A stretch of DNA of 64,000 nt from Symbiodinium natans (GCA_905221605.1 CAJNDS010002326.1:64001-128000), one strand, 5' to 3'; counted from the stretch's first letter, positions 20,201 through 31,775 are shown. Numbers and translations are program-made. Notes: generated from the sequence alone by a model not told the origin.

Positions 20201-21862
20201 GCCTCTGGATAGAACGGAGAGCCAGTATAGTCTGGAGACATTTGCAGAGACCTTACATACTCAAGAGTCAGTCTCTCATGTGTTGCTGGCATTGGTGAGT
20301 ACTTTCAGCGAAACACTGGAACCTCGGCCGCCAACACAGCACTCTTCTCCGTGGCTTCCAAGCCCACTGGAGCGAGAACTGTGCCGCCCATGATGTACCT
20401 CAAAGCTCCGAAAGCTCCTAAAGATCAACCCAGCGAAGTCGGAGGACAATGCTTGGACACTACTCCCGCGGCCGTAAGTCCCGAACGTCTTGGGCCTCAG
20501 CGGGTTGGGCACCTTTGTTGTAAAGCACATTGTGACATGGGGAACGCAGCAAACAATCAGAGTGTTACACACACAGAAACAGCACGTTCACAATCCTTCG
20601 CTACACTGCGGCGAGGGAACCAAAAACTGCTCCCGCTGAAGGAAGGGGTTTTCCGTGAGGATTCGCTGAAGGCTGGCCTCATTCGCCGCCATGAACTGGC
20701 TCCTCCAACGTTCAAGGTCCCGGGATGCAGCATGTTGCAATCACTACACAGCGCCCAAGGCCTGTTTGCGAGTCCAAAGGGCTCGAGGACGGCTTTCGCA
20801 TAGACATCAATCCACAAATCATGGGGGTTCGAGTAGGAGTGTGCCTCGCAAGATTCGCAGCACATGCGGCACATGATCTGGGCAGCTTCGAGCTGAGGGA
20901 AGGGACAAAATTGCTCCAGAGCATGGAGATGATGTTGGTGGTCGCCACATCCTGAGCAGAAGAAGCATGCTGCATAAAGCAACAAGCTGAAAGAAGCTGA
21001 AAGAAGCTGAAACAATGAAGAACTGTAAGCTAACAAACGTTCTGGTCCGAGGTACACCTAGGCGCGGAGGCTGGCGCTTCAGCCGCTCCAGGGTCAAATC
21101 GTTTGGAACCGTGTCCTCGCCAAGCAATTCCTGCGGAGACCCCTCTGCGCAGTCGCAGCTTTTGCAACATCCCGCAACTCTTTGAGAATTCGCAGGGCAA
21201 GAACCCACCGAAGTGATCATAATTCTAAGCCGCTTTACCCAGACGTCCTTTACCGAGACGTCCTTTGCAAACATGTAGATCGATGATGCCCAAGTTCCAC
21301 CCGAGACGCTTGAGATAGCGTCAACGAGAGGAATGAGCTCCAAACTCTCCAAAGCACGCAGCACACCGAGGGTCACGGAGAGAGCGCGCGAGCCCCCACC
21401 ACTGAAGCAAACTCCAGTTCGGATATGAGCCTTGAAATCAGTGTCATTGCAAAAAAGTTGCAACAGCTTTCAAAAACTTCTCCGAAATCGGGAAGTTTCA
21501 TGCTGGGTGCGGGCAAGATTCCTGGGCATCCGGAAAGACCGGATTTCTGGAGTTCACGGCTGTCACGCGGGCTTTGATCGGCATCATGGGCTTGTGGCAG
21601 CTGCCGTCGTCCGCGCTACAATACCCCGGTTTACAAACACACTGGTGGTCCACGCAGTCCACAGGCCCACGGTAAGAATAGCAGTCAAACATTCCGCAGG
21701 TTCCCCCCGTTTGTCTGCCACAGGTGTCCACAGCGTGGGCTGTGCGCTCCTTGCAAACTCCGTTGACGGCACAGTAGCCAGGCTTGCAGCGGCACTCGGA
21801 GGCTGTGCAGCTCGTGGGACCCCGGGATGCCGAGCAGCTCCAGAAGCGACAGCTGCCGCCTT
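17215..21862 (-). CDS. Secreted phospholipase-like gene, copy 2 (tandem paralogue)
   Basis: Paralogue of copy 1 with matching exons in the same order. The Cys-rich exon (21862 to about 21590) has two repeats ending CKPGYC. 21440-21050 carries SGGGSRA, SVSGGTWA and ELLGEDTVPNDLTLE. Then come 20835-20745 (LWIDVYAKAVLEPFGLAN), 20700-20640 (QFMAANEASLQRIL), 20250-20190 (MSPDYTGSPFYP), 19930-19830 (SEESFAFGGSAP), 18168-17986 (ALLQRKVPKVVVVHNT...IYVRLSDLF), 17880-17765 (DKFGYVAENAGEYLVHNQA) and 17310-17215 (FVYLNSCKRFDVNLPPETLEE). The signal-peptide exon was not found upstream of 21862. The DGG catalytic Asp motif seen in copy 1 is not recognisable before ALLQRK, so the copy may be inactive or spliced differently. 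Confidence 0.65.
18642..19045. repeat. Degenerate telomere-like block (CCCTAAA type)
   Basis: About 400 bp of diverged ACCCTAAA/ACCCTGAA units, C-rich on the plus strand, in the intron of phospholipase copy 2 between the FAFG and ALLQRK exons. Confidence 0.75.
19060..19190. repeat. CATACATG / (CATA)n microsatellite
   Basis: Imperfect CATACATGCATA units pass into a pure CATA run (about 19130-19190), next to the telomere-like block. Open frames across it encode only Tyr/Val/Cys/Met or Ile/His/Thr/Tyr repeats and are artefacts. Confidence 0.9.
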
Positions 21863-21970
21863 TCAACAAGGAAAATGTAACAACCTCCGCAAGAAGCTCC
21901 ACGCATCTTCTTGCGCTTTTGCGCATGCACACGAGGGCATTCTCGCCTTCTGAGAGGGTCGGGAGAGGGC

Positions 21971-21990
21971 GGGGGGGGGGGGGGGGGGGG
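21971..21990. repeat. Poly(G) tract, 20 bases
   Basis: Uninterrupted run of 20 G on the plus strand just upstream (in gene sense) of the Cys-rich exon of phospholipase copy 2, so probably intronic. The poly-Pro in open frames here is an artefact of this tract. Confidence 0.9.
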
Positions 21991-22010
21991 TTGGTTTCTG
22001 TTTGCTGCAA

Positions 22011-22751
22011 GATTCGGCTGAGGCACCCGTGTGTGAGTCGCAGTACTGCTTGTCCTCCTGGGCCGATGCATTCTGAAGAGCCTCCGCTCTATGTCGCTCT
22101 GCCTCCTGGCAGGACTTGTGCAGACCGTCGGCATCTCAGTTACAAGGCGGGTACCGCAGCTGGTCTAAGAGTCCAAGCTCCCTTCCTGGAGGCTCTTGCG
22201 CTTGGCGCTGCGCTGCAGCCATGAGGCTTCGCCGGCGTCGCCCGCGTCCAGGCAGCTCTCCTTCTCGAACTCCTGAGCCCATATGCGATATACAGAACTC
22301 ATATGCACCCGGGGCTTCCGTGCGTTCCCAAGGCTTAAGTCAGAGAGGGAATCCTAGAATCGAAAAGCCGGCTGACCTCGAGCACGGCCGTATCAAGGTC
22401 TGCTTCTGGCACGCTCGTCTCCGCGTTTTTAGCGGAGAACCATAGCAGCACCAGAGCTCTCTGCATGAACCCCATTATGCAAAGTAGCCAGAGTGCTAGG
22501 GCCCTGCCAAGAATGCAGCCCATTCCTGCAACATCGTTGCGAACCATGCGGATGGCTCTTTTTTGTGTAAACCTCTCCCCAGCCTCATACTATCTACGGA
22601 AGTCTGCTGTTAGCTGTTGTAGTTTATGATCAAAACGTGGATTCTGAGCAGCGGCGCGGGCGACTTGCTGCTGCAAAGAGTACTCAAGGCTTGCATGGAC
22701 TGATGGAGGCATGGAGGCTTCTCTGCTGGAGGGACTCTGGCTTTCTTCTCC
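22011..22751. other. Spacer between phospholipase copy 2 and the dehydrogenase gene
   Basis: The 5' exon of phospholipase copy 2 (signal peptide) is expected here but was not identified. I see no other gene, RNA or repeat. Confidence 0.3.
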
Positions 22752-24167
22752 TCAAACCGTATGGGGATGCCTTGGTGCCGCAGCATCCTGTGGTAGATTC
22801 TGGATCTGCACCGGCATGGCCTTCAAACAGCCGAGTTCTTGCGACAGGCTTCTTAGCCCCAGTGCCACTTGGAGATTGAGTCGGACTCCTTGCGTGTCTG
22901 CATCCAGCTCCTCGGCACGCTCTGGGTCACCAGGGACCAACACGGGCAGCGTGGTATCGCCGGGCATTAGGCCTCGCATCCGTGCCAAATATGCACTCAG
23001 CTTTCCTTGAAACTCGCCGTTTGGCAGAAGCTTTGCTGGGTCGATGCACATGAAGCAATGCCCGTAATCCACCGGCCGACCCCGATCCACTCTCCAGGGA
23101 GGAACATCAGGGCCAACATCTTTGCAGCCACTCAGAACACCACACAAAATTTCGACCATCATGTTCAAACCGTACCCTTTGTAGCCAGCGGTTTCCTCAA
23201 GTCCTCCCACTGGAGTCAAACCTCCACCCGCAAGCACCTCTGTTGGGCTCTTTGTTGGAGATCCGGTTTTGTCGACACCCCAACCAGATGGAATCTCCTG
23301 ACCTTTGCGATGGCAGACTTCAATCTTTCCCACTGGCACAGTCGATGTCGCCATGTCGAGCTGGAAGCTGTCACCTGTGCCGGGACAGTAGCAGGAAATT
23401 GGATTTGTACCTCCCGCACGCTTGCAAGCACGGGTAGGCACCAAGAACGGGCTTGTGTTCGTAAAGGCAAAGCCAATCAGGCCTTCCTTCAAAGCAAGCT
23501 CAGACCAGTAACCCGCAATGCCGAAGTGGTTGCTGTTGTGACACACAACAAGGCCTATGCCTGAAGTCTTGGCTTTGCTGATGCACAGTTGCATGGCAAA
23601 TTCTGAGACAACCGCCCCCAATCCATTCTGCCCATCCACGTTGGCAGCACTGGCAGTCTCAGCAAAGACGCGAGGCATCGCGGACGGATTGATGAGTCCT
23701 GCCCTCAGCTCTCCACAGTACATCTCCGTGCGATTGACCCCATGCGATGGGATGCCGCGGCAGTCTGCGGCCACCAGGACTCGAGCGACCAGGCTGGCTT
23801 TAGTGCTCGGAGCGCCCGTGGCCTCCAAGCAGGCTGCCACGGCTGACTCCAGTTCTACGCGGTCCACACGCAGATCCTCGCCAGAGTTGACAACGTCACG
23901 CGAGGATTGCGAGGATTTGTTGCGGCTTCTTATGCGGGAACGCTCCAGCAAAATTCCGATGGCGATGCCAGCCAAGCCCGCAATTGCTGGACTCAGCGTG
24001 GTCAGCCATCGCGGCCCCATTGCGGCACTGCAGATCGTTGCGTGGCTCGCTGCTTGCTTTGAAAAGCTAACTTTCTGGATGCTGCTAACTTGGCCTGGCT
24101 GCTCGGTCGAAGAGACAAGACTTAGTAAGCTTGGTGAGGCCGTGTGATGGGACAGGACCGGACTCAT
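22752..24167 (-). CDS. Malate/L-lactate dehydrogenase family protein (Ldh2), intronless
   Basis: A 471-aa NAD(P)-dependent oxidoreductase of the malate/L-lactate (Ldh2/YlbC/AllD) family, reducing or oxidising 2-hydroxy acids such as malate, lactate or ureidoglycolate. An N-terminal extension of about 110 aa includes a possible targeting or membrane segment (LSPAIAGLAGIAIGILL). The catalytic domain shows the family pattern in order: SHGVNR, GLINP, VDGQNGLG, NSNHFGIAGYW, TNTSP, GTNPIS, LDMATS, GKIE, IPSGW, LTPVGG, GYKGYGL, MMVEILCGVLSG, then GHCFMCIDP and VPGDPE near the C-terminus. The length of the domain is normal and no break is needed. Substrate cannot be told from sequence alone. Being uninterrupted among intron-dense neighbours suggests retroposition or transfer from a prokaryote. 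The ATG at 24167 is the furthest upstream; one near the TM segment is also possible. Confidence 0.92.
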   Translation of the reverse strand: MSPVLSHHTASPSLLSLVSSTEQPGQVSSIQKVSFSKQAASHATICSAAMGPRWLTTLSPAIAGLAGIAIGILLERSRIRSRNKSSQSSRDVVNSGEDLRVDRVELESAVAACLEATGAPSTKASLVARVLVAADCRGIPSHGVNRTEMYCGELRAGLINPSAMPRVFAETASAANVDGQNGLGAVVSEFAMQLCISKAKTSGIGLVVCHNSNHFGIAGYWSELALKEGLIGFAFTNTSPFLVPTRACKRAGGTNPISCYCPGTGDSFQLDMATSTVPVGKIEVCHRKGQEIPSGWGVDKTGSPTKSPTEVLAGGGLTPVGGLEETAGYKGYGLNMMVEILCGVLSGCKDVGPDVPPWRVDRGRPVDYGHCFMCIDPAKLLPNGEFQGKLSAYLARMRGLMPGDTTLPVLVPGDPERAEELDADTQGVRLNLQVALGLRSLSQELGCLKAMPVQIQNLPQDAAAPRHPHTV

Positions 24168-25598
24168 TGCAACTCATCTTCCTTGCACGTGGATCGCTGC
24201 TGCAAGATAAAGTTCGTGAATGAGCACCCCCCATGCCCTCTCTTGTCAGAAACCGCAAACCCCATGTTTGATGGATGAGCCATGTAAATGATTGAGCTTG
24301 CGAGCACGTGCACGGATTCACGGCTCGCGCGCTTCGTTCACCTGTGTCCTGCTTGTAGCCCGCGAGAGTACTTCTTTCTTCTTGTTCGCGAGCACATGGA
24401 AGTTCATATGAAGCGAAGCGAGACTAGCGTGAACAGTGAACAGTGAACAAAGAGAACAATCAGCGACACAAACCTCTTCCCGGCTCGTGAATGCGATGCG
24501 TGGTGCTTTTCGCTTTGCTCATTGCATTGCACCGGTTCGAGACGATGACTACGCCAAGCGGGCACAGTGCTTTTCTGGTCCATCTGGTGGATGCGCCGAC
24601 ACAAAAGATACCATGTCATAGATTGAGTGTAACGAAACTGTCCAAAGCATCTACTGCAGCAAACGCTTGTTTGGTCACAACTAGCCTGGTGACGCCTCGG
24701 GCGTCCTCTCCGGATCCCACCAAGACAGGAAGCGTCAGACTTTGGACTTTTGGATGACTTTGGCAAATTTTGGCACTTGGCCCTTCAGAAGCCCTGGCCC
24801 TGCTCGCTCAGCGAGGAGCCAAGGAAAGCTGCCAGAAGCTGACATAAATCCCAACAGCCCTAACAGACCCCTCGGATCTTTCAATGGTTGCTTCATGGTG
24901 CTCCCTGCTTCCATGGCCAAGCAAAACCCGTGGCAACTATCTTCCTTTGAGCGCAACCAGCGCACAAAGGCTATGAGAATTTCAGATTCTTTCAGACTCT
25001 GAGAAAAGCCATTAGCGATTGCAGATCCCTAAGGAAAGCCGCTCCCCCCTGTTGGGGACAAAACTTGCATCGTGAGAAAAAGCGACATATGATATGTGAG
25101 CTCTTCGCAATTGGTATGCGAAGAGCTGAGAAGTTTCTGTACTGATCTGGCATCTGTGCACTGGCGACGGCAGGTGTTTGCCCAGTGCCCTTTGCCCAGC
25201 TGTACATTAGAACGGCCCTTCGAGCCACACTCATCAAAGTGCTGAAGCATCTGTGCTACTGTTTAGCAGCGACTCTTTCATTCACTTGCAGTGCTACGAC
25301 GACGTCCTCCAGGAGCTCAACTGCATGTAGCTACAAGGAAGCAGGGGTCAGCTAGATGACTGTTCGATGGTGACGTGTCAGTACGTGTCCTAGCTCCTTT
25401 TGCTGCGGCTGCTCGGCGTGAATGATGCTTCGCCCCTTGGACCACCACACGGAGTCTTCTCTACCGAGCCCATGATCCTTTGCCAACTCTCTGTCTGTCC
25501 CATTAGAGTGCCGAAAAGTGTCACAGCGTGGAAGGGCACAATCGGAACAATTGACCTTGCCGAGGCCCACCGAGGCCAAACATCAGATTTTGAACGGC
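24168..25598. other. Region upstream of the dehydrogenase gene
   Basis: Holds the promoter side of the dehydrogenase gene and the 3' side of the ABCG locus. Short minus-strand segments (for example VELLEDVVVALQVNERVAAK near 25325-25270) may be exons, but no family is recognised. Confidence 0.3.
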
Positions 25599-28500
25599 TC
25601 GGAACCCCAGTGACATGAGTGGCAAGCCGATCGCGCCGCCAGTATCACCCAGGCCATCAGAATGTAAAAGAAGGACCAACCCAGGAGCCAGCCTCGGTCA
25701 CAAATTGCATACTCGCCACGTTCGCCATCGTCCATATCCCCTCATCCTGAACCCAGACCTGAGGGCCCTGGGATGCCCTGGGGGACTTGCCCACTTCCTC
25801 ACCGACCGGGTTGTCCTGGATACCCAGGTCGATCATCCACGCCTGCCCGTGACAGCCCGCAGGATCGACCCCTTTCGAACCAACAAAAAGAGCTGCGCAA
25901 AATTTTTACAGAGCCACACAAGGTGTCGCAGCGCCTCCCCCGTCCTGCTGCCCAGCGTGGTCTCCACACCCTCGGGGTCAAACCTGGTCAGGGAGCGAAA
26001 TACCCCCCCCCCCCCCCATTTTTCAGTTTTCAAGGAAAAGCAGGCAATGAGACCATGACACGAAATCGAGCCCTCGGAGCTCGTTGGCAGCCACCATATT
26101 GAACGATGCCCTGAAAATCGAGATGTTGCGAAGGACCTCCGCTGCCGGCTGCGTGCTGCCGGTCGACTCTGAGGGATCCCAAGACGACTGAGGGATCCGG
26201 CATCTTCGCCAGAGGCAAGCAAGGGTCCACCAAACTGGCCGGAACAGAATGCGAAACTGCTATCAAGTTGCCAGGCACCCAAGGCGCCTACTCAGAATCA
26301 TTTTCTTGGCAACTTGGGCTCTGCTAGCCCTGCTGACCCCGACTCACTCTTCAAAGCGTGGCAGGGAATCCAACAAGAAGAGCAGGATTAGCAGCACTGC
26401 CAAGGGCAATACCTGTCTCATTCTGAGGGAGATACTCGGTTTAGGGCTTAGGGCAGTTTAGGGTTGAATGTTGAGGGGTTGAGGGTTGAAGGTCAAGTTC
26501 CTCTGCAGTTCCTCTCAGCCCTCGCAAAACGCGTGGCCGTCGCACCACTCCCGACCTTGGAGCTATAGCTCCCAATGCGAGGCCTCCGCTCGCAGCAACT
26601 TGTGCTCTATGCCGCTGGGAAGATTTGCAACAAAAGAGGAGTAAGCAGAGTGGGACAGGGAGAGAAAGAGAAACAGAGAGAGAGAGAGAGAGAGAGAGCA
26701 AGAAAGAAAGAAAGACAGAAAGAAAGAAAGAGCAAAAACAGAGGGCAAAACAAAGAAACCGACTGTCCCTTTGTGATCTGAGGCCGCGGGCAGAAAGTCG
26801 ATGCGACCTTGGCGTGGGCTGGCTACCAAGACACTCAAGACACTCACAAGGTGGTAAGAGCTAACATGCAATGCACATGCTACATGGGGGCAACATGCAC
26901 TGAGGTTGACACGAAGGAGGCAAGGCAAAAACCCAAACAGCAAACGGCCTGTGCACAGGTGGCACACACGGCTGCCCTACAGGGCGTCGCACCCTGTCAC
27001 CATCCCTCAACGCGCCTCCCTCCCTGGATGCATACTGGCCAAGAGATAGACGATGAAACCTTGGCGACGCTGCGGCTTCCCTGTGTTTTTTTCCGGGGAC
27101 CTTGAGAAAGGCCCTCCCGTTTTCTGAGCTGCTGGACACATGAGAGCAGGAGGCCCCACCTCGGGAGTGCATCAGTGTCTGAGTGTCTAAACTTCTGGGA
27201 ACTTCCGGGCTTCTGAACTGCTCTGTCTGTTGTTCCCTCTACAGCTGGGAGAGCGGCTCGCAGGAGGATGGCATCAACGATGACCTGAGTACAGATACCA
27301 GATTCTTGGCGCCTTGAGACTCGCAGGAGATGCTGGAGGCCCTGAAGACTTAAGAGCTGTGCTTTCGCTATGACATAGCTGCCCGTGTAGTAGTATCCTG
27401 GCTGTTTGCCACGATCTCTTGGCGCATTGAAAGCTTCACGACCGAATATGATAGATCCGATGATCCGTTTCACGGTGTCCTGCCGCACGTTCCCGTCTGT
27501 AGCTTGTGTAGCCATCGCGCCAAGCCAGGAGGCCCTGCAGAGCCTCAAGGAAGCGAAAAGAAATGCTAAAGTTGCTAAAGAGTGCTCACAGACAGCGGAG
27601 GACTTGGTTGCCTTAAGCTAGATTTCGCTAGAGCCCATGTGGCAGCGCAATATACAAGTGTGCCATCACATCCATCGGCCTGCATTCCCAAGGTGCAGTG
27701 CGCGGCAAAGATGAGGCCCAGTCGACTGGCAAACCGGGGAAGAGCAAGAGAAGGGGGGAGAGAAGCAGAAAGCGATGCCACACCTTATGACACCGGCCAG
27801 GCGCAAGGACATCTGGAAATAGGTCGCACCAAGCAATGCGCCAGCAATGGTTGCCTCGCAGGCTTAGGCTACTGGAGCTCGTGGCTGAAGAGCAAAGATA
27901 TAACGAAGTGACCGGAGACCAAAACGAAGCAACGCAAGGCCTCAAAGTAGGTGTATGCAGCTAGGCTCCTCGGCCGCCCCATGGCATGTCATTGCGTCGT
28001 CAATCTGCTATTCTTGAATCATTGCATGTGTCCTGCTAATCTGAAGTTCACGTAGCAGCAGCTGCTTCCTGCAAGCAAAGTGGCCATCAATTCTGCCTCA
28101 CCACTCAGCTCTTCATATTCCAAGCTCATCTGAGAGCCGAGCAGTTGCACCCAAACAGGAGGCATTGCTGCAGACTTGACCTGTACAGGGCGCTTGGAGA
28201 CGAGTCTCAGCTGGCAGGGCCAGCCCGAACTGAACCCACTTTTGCCAACCTCCATGTCGCTCTCCGAGGCCATCACGAGCACCTTCGTCTCAACTTCAAC
28301 TTCAGCTCTACACCGGCTACAGCAGAATGCAGCGCAGTGTCGAGATTCAAGGGCCCGGCTGACTGAATGTCGTCGTGTAGGTCAGAGGCGTGCTTTGTCC
28401 TTTTCGTAGCGTGGTTCACAGTGTGAGCACTGACATGACGCTTTGGACCCAGGAATGGCCAAACAAGGGCACGGGCTGGCGGAACCCGTCGAATGCCTGG

Positions 28501-31500
28501 TCTTGATGAGGACCTCGCTGGACTCTTGTTGGTCCCTCCAGCCCAAGACTCTCAAGGACTTCCTGAAGACCAGCCGAGAAGCCAGAGATGACATCCAGGA
28601 GCAGGTCCTCTTGTGACATTGGGAGCCGGCCCCTCATCTTCTCTCAGGGGCTTGCAAGACAGTTGCTAGAATCAAGTGAAGCAGCCGGTCCGATGCACTG
28701 CTCACCCCGGGATTCAGCTTGCCTTGGGAGGCAATGCAACTTGACGAGAGAGCGATGGCGGAGCGGCTCGCAGTTTGCTGCTTGAACAAGTGTTGGGTGT
28801 ACCCAGGGTGTAACCGAGCTCCTCACGCAATGGTGAGACGTACGTTGGCAGCTGGTCGGAGGGCCCGAAGTAGGCCACCTCAATGCTATACCACGAGGCG
28901 GCATGATGTGGCATGTTTGCATTCCATGCATTCCAGCATGCTTTTTGGCGGCTGTAGCAAGAAAGCCGGGTTCGTGCACCCTGCCGTGGGAGCCCAGGAC
29001 CAGGGTGAAGCTGAAGTGGGCCTGAGCACGGGTGAGGGTGCAGAGTAAAACGCGAGCCTTCAACGGCCACGACAGAGGATGACAAAAGCCAAGAGTTGGG
29101 CCAGCAGTTCGGGCGAAGGCTGGTGCATGGAGGCAAGCAGGATGCAGCCTACAGCAGTGACGGGCGAAGGGGTCCGCAGGCGTTCTGCTGGATTCTGTGT
29201 CGTCTGTGTTCAAACCATTATGCGGCACGCAGTGTTGCCATGATGCAGGCTTAGCAGCCATGGCTTCTGGCGTGAAGCAAGAGCCATGTGCGACCAGCAC
29301 CAACTCACTGCAGAAGATCTTCCCTGACAGTGAGTATCTATCTGGTCACACCTTCATGCCCACCTCCGAAGGGGCGCGTGCACGTGTGAAAGAACCGACC
29401 AAGCCAAAACCACGCCGCTCGTTGCTGCAAAGCTTCAAAAATATCAAGAATCAAGAATGCATCACCCCGAGACTTCGCACGCACCGCCCGCGCCAGCTGT
29501 GCACCACGGAGCCCTGTGCCTTCCGACGCCAGTTCGGCCAGCAAACTTCCCAATGCCAGTGCTGTGCTGCTGTCCAACCCTGGCCAAGGTGCTACAGGTG
29601 CTTCAGAAGCCAGACTCTTCGGAACGCTCTGGAACACTGTTGGGTGCATGACCGCTTGTGGGCTCATCTAGCGCGAGAACGCCCCGCGCGACAGCCAGCT
29701 CGACCTTGCGCCAGTGCTGGTGAAAGGGCGGCTGCGGCGATTGCATGAGATCATGCTATCAATGCACTCACAGTTTCTTGCAACATTGACGATAAGAAGA
29801 ATCATACTCACAATAAACGTCATATGAGTAGCCAGACTAGTACCCTAACCCCATAACCCCATAATCCACAATGATCACGTGCTGCGCAGGCAGCTTGGTA
29901 GGCTCCCTGCCCCAACGGCCGTGCGCCGCCTCTCGCCGCCCGAGATGCCACGGAACTTGTGGCCACCGACTTTCGAGTTGGCCACCGCCTTGCAAGGGAA
30001 TCCCCAGCTCTTGGAGAGCGTTCAGGGTTTTAGGGGTGTGAGGGGGTGTTATGGGGTGTTAGGGGGTGTTAGGGGGTTCTAGGGGGTGTTAGGGGGTTCT
30101 AGGGGGTTTTAGGGGGTTTTAGGGGGTTTTTAGGGGGTTTTAGGAGGTTTTGGGGGGTTCAGGAGGTTTCAGGGGCTTCTACGGGGTGCTTTTCGGGTCT
30201 AGGGTTTAGGGCTTTCAGGTTTTAGGTAGGGTGTGGGCTCGGATAGAAAGCTCATGGATGCGCGCAGACTTCGGAAAGCGTCGCAGGCCTCCAACCCCAG
30301 GCGGCTAAGCGTCCAAGTGACACGCCTTGGCAGGGAGATCTTTACTCAGACTCTACCAACCTCAACATGTTGGGCGTTTAGATAGATACAGACATACATA
30401 CATACAAATATTCTCATATATCATATATGCAAACATGTAGATACAGATATAGATATAGGCTTAGATTTAGATTTAAGTGTATATATGTATATACATGTAG
30501 ATATTACCTTCGATAGATCGATATATGTCCATATGCTATCACGCACTGCTCCCAACCAATCTCCATCTATTTCTGCGTCGTGATATGTTGCACTTAAGCA
30601 CCTTAAGCACCTTGCTTGTAGGTTGATTCCGGAGGTGGACGCCTTACTTTATGGATCCTGAGAAATTCGAAAATTCCAAACCAATGCATTGGAAGTGAGG
30701 GGGTCGACAATTCCAACAGAACAGATACTGAGAGAAGTCCAGTTTTCAAAACAGTCAAACAATGAAAGGTCTCCCAACAGAATCCGAACAGTCCAACAAT
30801 CAGAAATCAGAAATCTAACACCCCCCCCCCCCCCCCCCCCCCCCCACCCCCCACACCGCCCATCCAGCACACCCGCTCTCTTCCAACGTTGTTTTTCAAG
30901 AAGGTTCAGGTGAGATAGGTGGCGCCCTTGAATTGGTAACACCTGAATGCAAGTTGGGTGTATACTTCATATGATACAGGTGTTGGAGTCCTTTCCGGTT
31001 CGTTTTATGCGGAACTTGTGCGGTCCTAAGCAACCTCGACTTTGCTGAGATCAGGCTCGTTCACCTACATGCTGCTAAGGGTGCGGCTCATGCCTCGTTC
31101 TCCGACTGGCTTTTGGCATTCGGAGAGCGACTGCCTCACGTCCGACACGCTCACATGGCATCGCCGCAGTCCGTCATCATCGGAGTGTGCTCACAGACTC
31201 AGACAGGCACGAAAGAGATCACCTGCACTGAGACAGACTGAGACATCAATGCCACACAGACACTGAGATGATGTGAAGGGATTGTAGGGTATGTAAAGGT
31301 CCGAACCTCCCGGACTGTCAGTTCTGGATGGAGGGCATCGTCCTGTCGCACATACCCGACCTTAGCACATGCCAGCACATGCACAAGCCCCTGCGGTCCA
31401 TACAATCCCTTTCAACCCCCGCACAAAAAACTAAAGCTTCTGAAGGGAAGGGGCAGTTCTTCGAAGCTTTCGTTTGGCGATCTTCTGACTGAGCAGCGGC

Positions 31501-31775
31501 GAGCAGCGCTTCATGGATGCACAGACCGTAGCCCGGCCCTGGTCCCTCATTCTTGGGGGGACAAGGATCAAAAGGTGGCCTGTTGAGATAAATCGACCCA
31601 GTCCACTTTGTGCTCGTGACCTGGCGGCCATGCTTCCAATGCCCTGTTGAACAACAGGCATGCTATAAACTTGGGCACCACGCAGGCCTCCCCAGCAAGA
31701 CAGGACAAGAGTGTCGTTTTGCCACAACCGGAGGGTCCGAGCACAGCTAACGGCCTCCGGTGCACACCCAAGTGA
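25599..31775 (-). CDS. ABCG-type transporter unit B (NBD + TMD), multi-exon
   Basis: ABC transporter of subfamily G, which exports lipids, sterols or drugs across membranes using ATP. Exons fixed by motifs in order: Walker A (GPSGCGKTTLLSCLAG, about 31745-31690); Q-loop (VGYVRQDDALHPELTVRE, about 31365-31300); signature (GISGGERRRTAVG, about 29950-29910); Walker B (LALDEPTSG, about 29680-29652), whose D-loop continues in another exon (GLDSSTALALGSLLAELASEGT, about 29580-29500); VAYFGPSDQLPTY (28880-28840) and EDLLLDVISG (about 28615-28580). Membrane-domain pieces are PGYYYTGSYVIAKA (27410-27361) and a C-terminal helix WLLGWSFFYILMAWVILAA (about 25690-25630). The H-loop was not located. Introns hold G-rich telomere-like and homopolymer tracts. 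It is either a separate half-transporter or the second half of a full-size (PDR-type) gene with unit A. Confidence 0.7.
26003..26017. repeat. Poly(C) tract, 15 bases
   Basis: Run of 15 C on the plus strand in an inferred intron of ABCG unit B. Confidence 0.9.
26433..26493. repeat. Degenerate TTTAGGG-like block
   Basis: Short block of TTTAGGGC/TTGAGGG units, G-rich on the plus strand, in an inferred intron of ABCG unit B. Confidence 0.6.
26660..26740. repeat. (GA)n and (AAAG)n microsatellites
   Basis: A pure GA run (about 26675-26698) followed by AAAG-type units. Open frames across it are low-complexity Arg/Glu/Lys artefacts. Confidence 0.9.
30021..30230. repeat. G-rich telomere-like array, units of TTTTAGGGGG/TGTTAGGGGG
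   Basis: About 200 bp of roughly 10-bp units with runs of five to six G, grading into TTTAGGG at the right end. It lies between the Q-loop and signature exons of ABCG unit B. G-quadruplex formation on the plus strand is likely (inference). Confidence 0.85.
30360..30540. repeat. AT-rich ATA/TAGATA simple-sequence stretch
   Basis: Imperfect CATA, ATATATGTATA and TAGATA repeats. Markedly more AT-rich than the rest of the window. Inferred intronic. Confidence 0.7.
30821..30845. repeat. Poly(C) tract, 25 bases
   Basis: 25 consecutive C on the plus strand (poly-G in the sense of the surrounding ABCG gene), followed by further C-rich sequence; inferred intronic. Confidence 0.9.

Noticed and set aside
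21685-22134. Proline-rich open frames near 22 kb
   Set aside because: The poly-Pro comes from the G20 tract; only the Cys-rich part (21862-21590) looks coding.
23007-24147. Plus-strand open frames opposite the dehydrogenase
   Set aside because: Antisense shadows of the Ldh2 gene.
24250-24350. Possible relict dinoflagellate spliced leader upstream of Ldh2 (CATTTACATGGCTCATC in the minus sense)
   Set aside because: Too few matches to the 22-nt leader to separate from chance.
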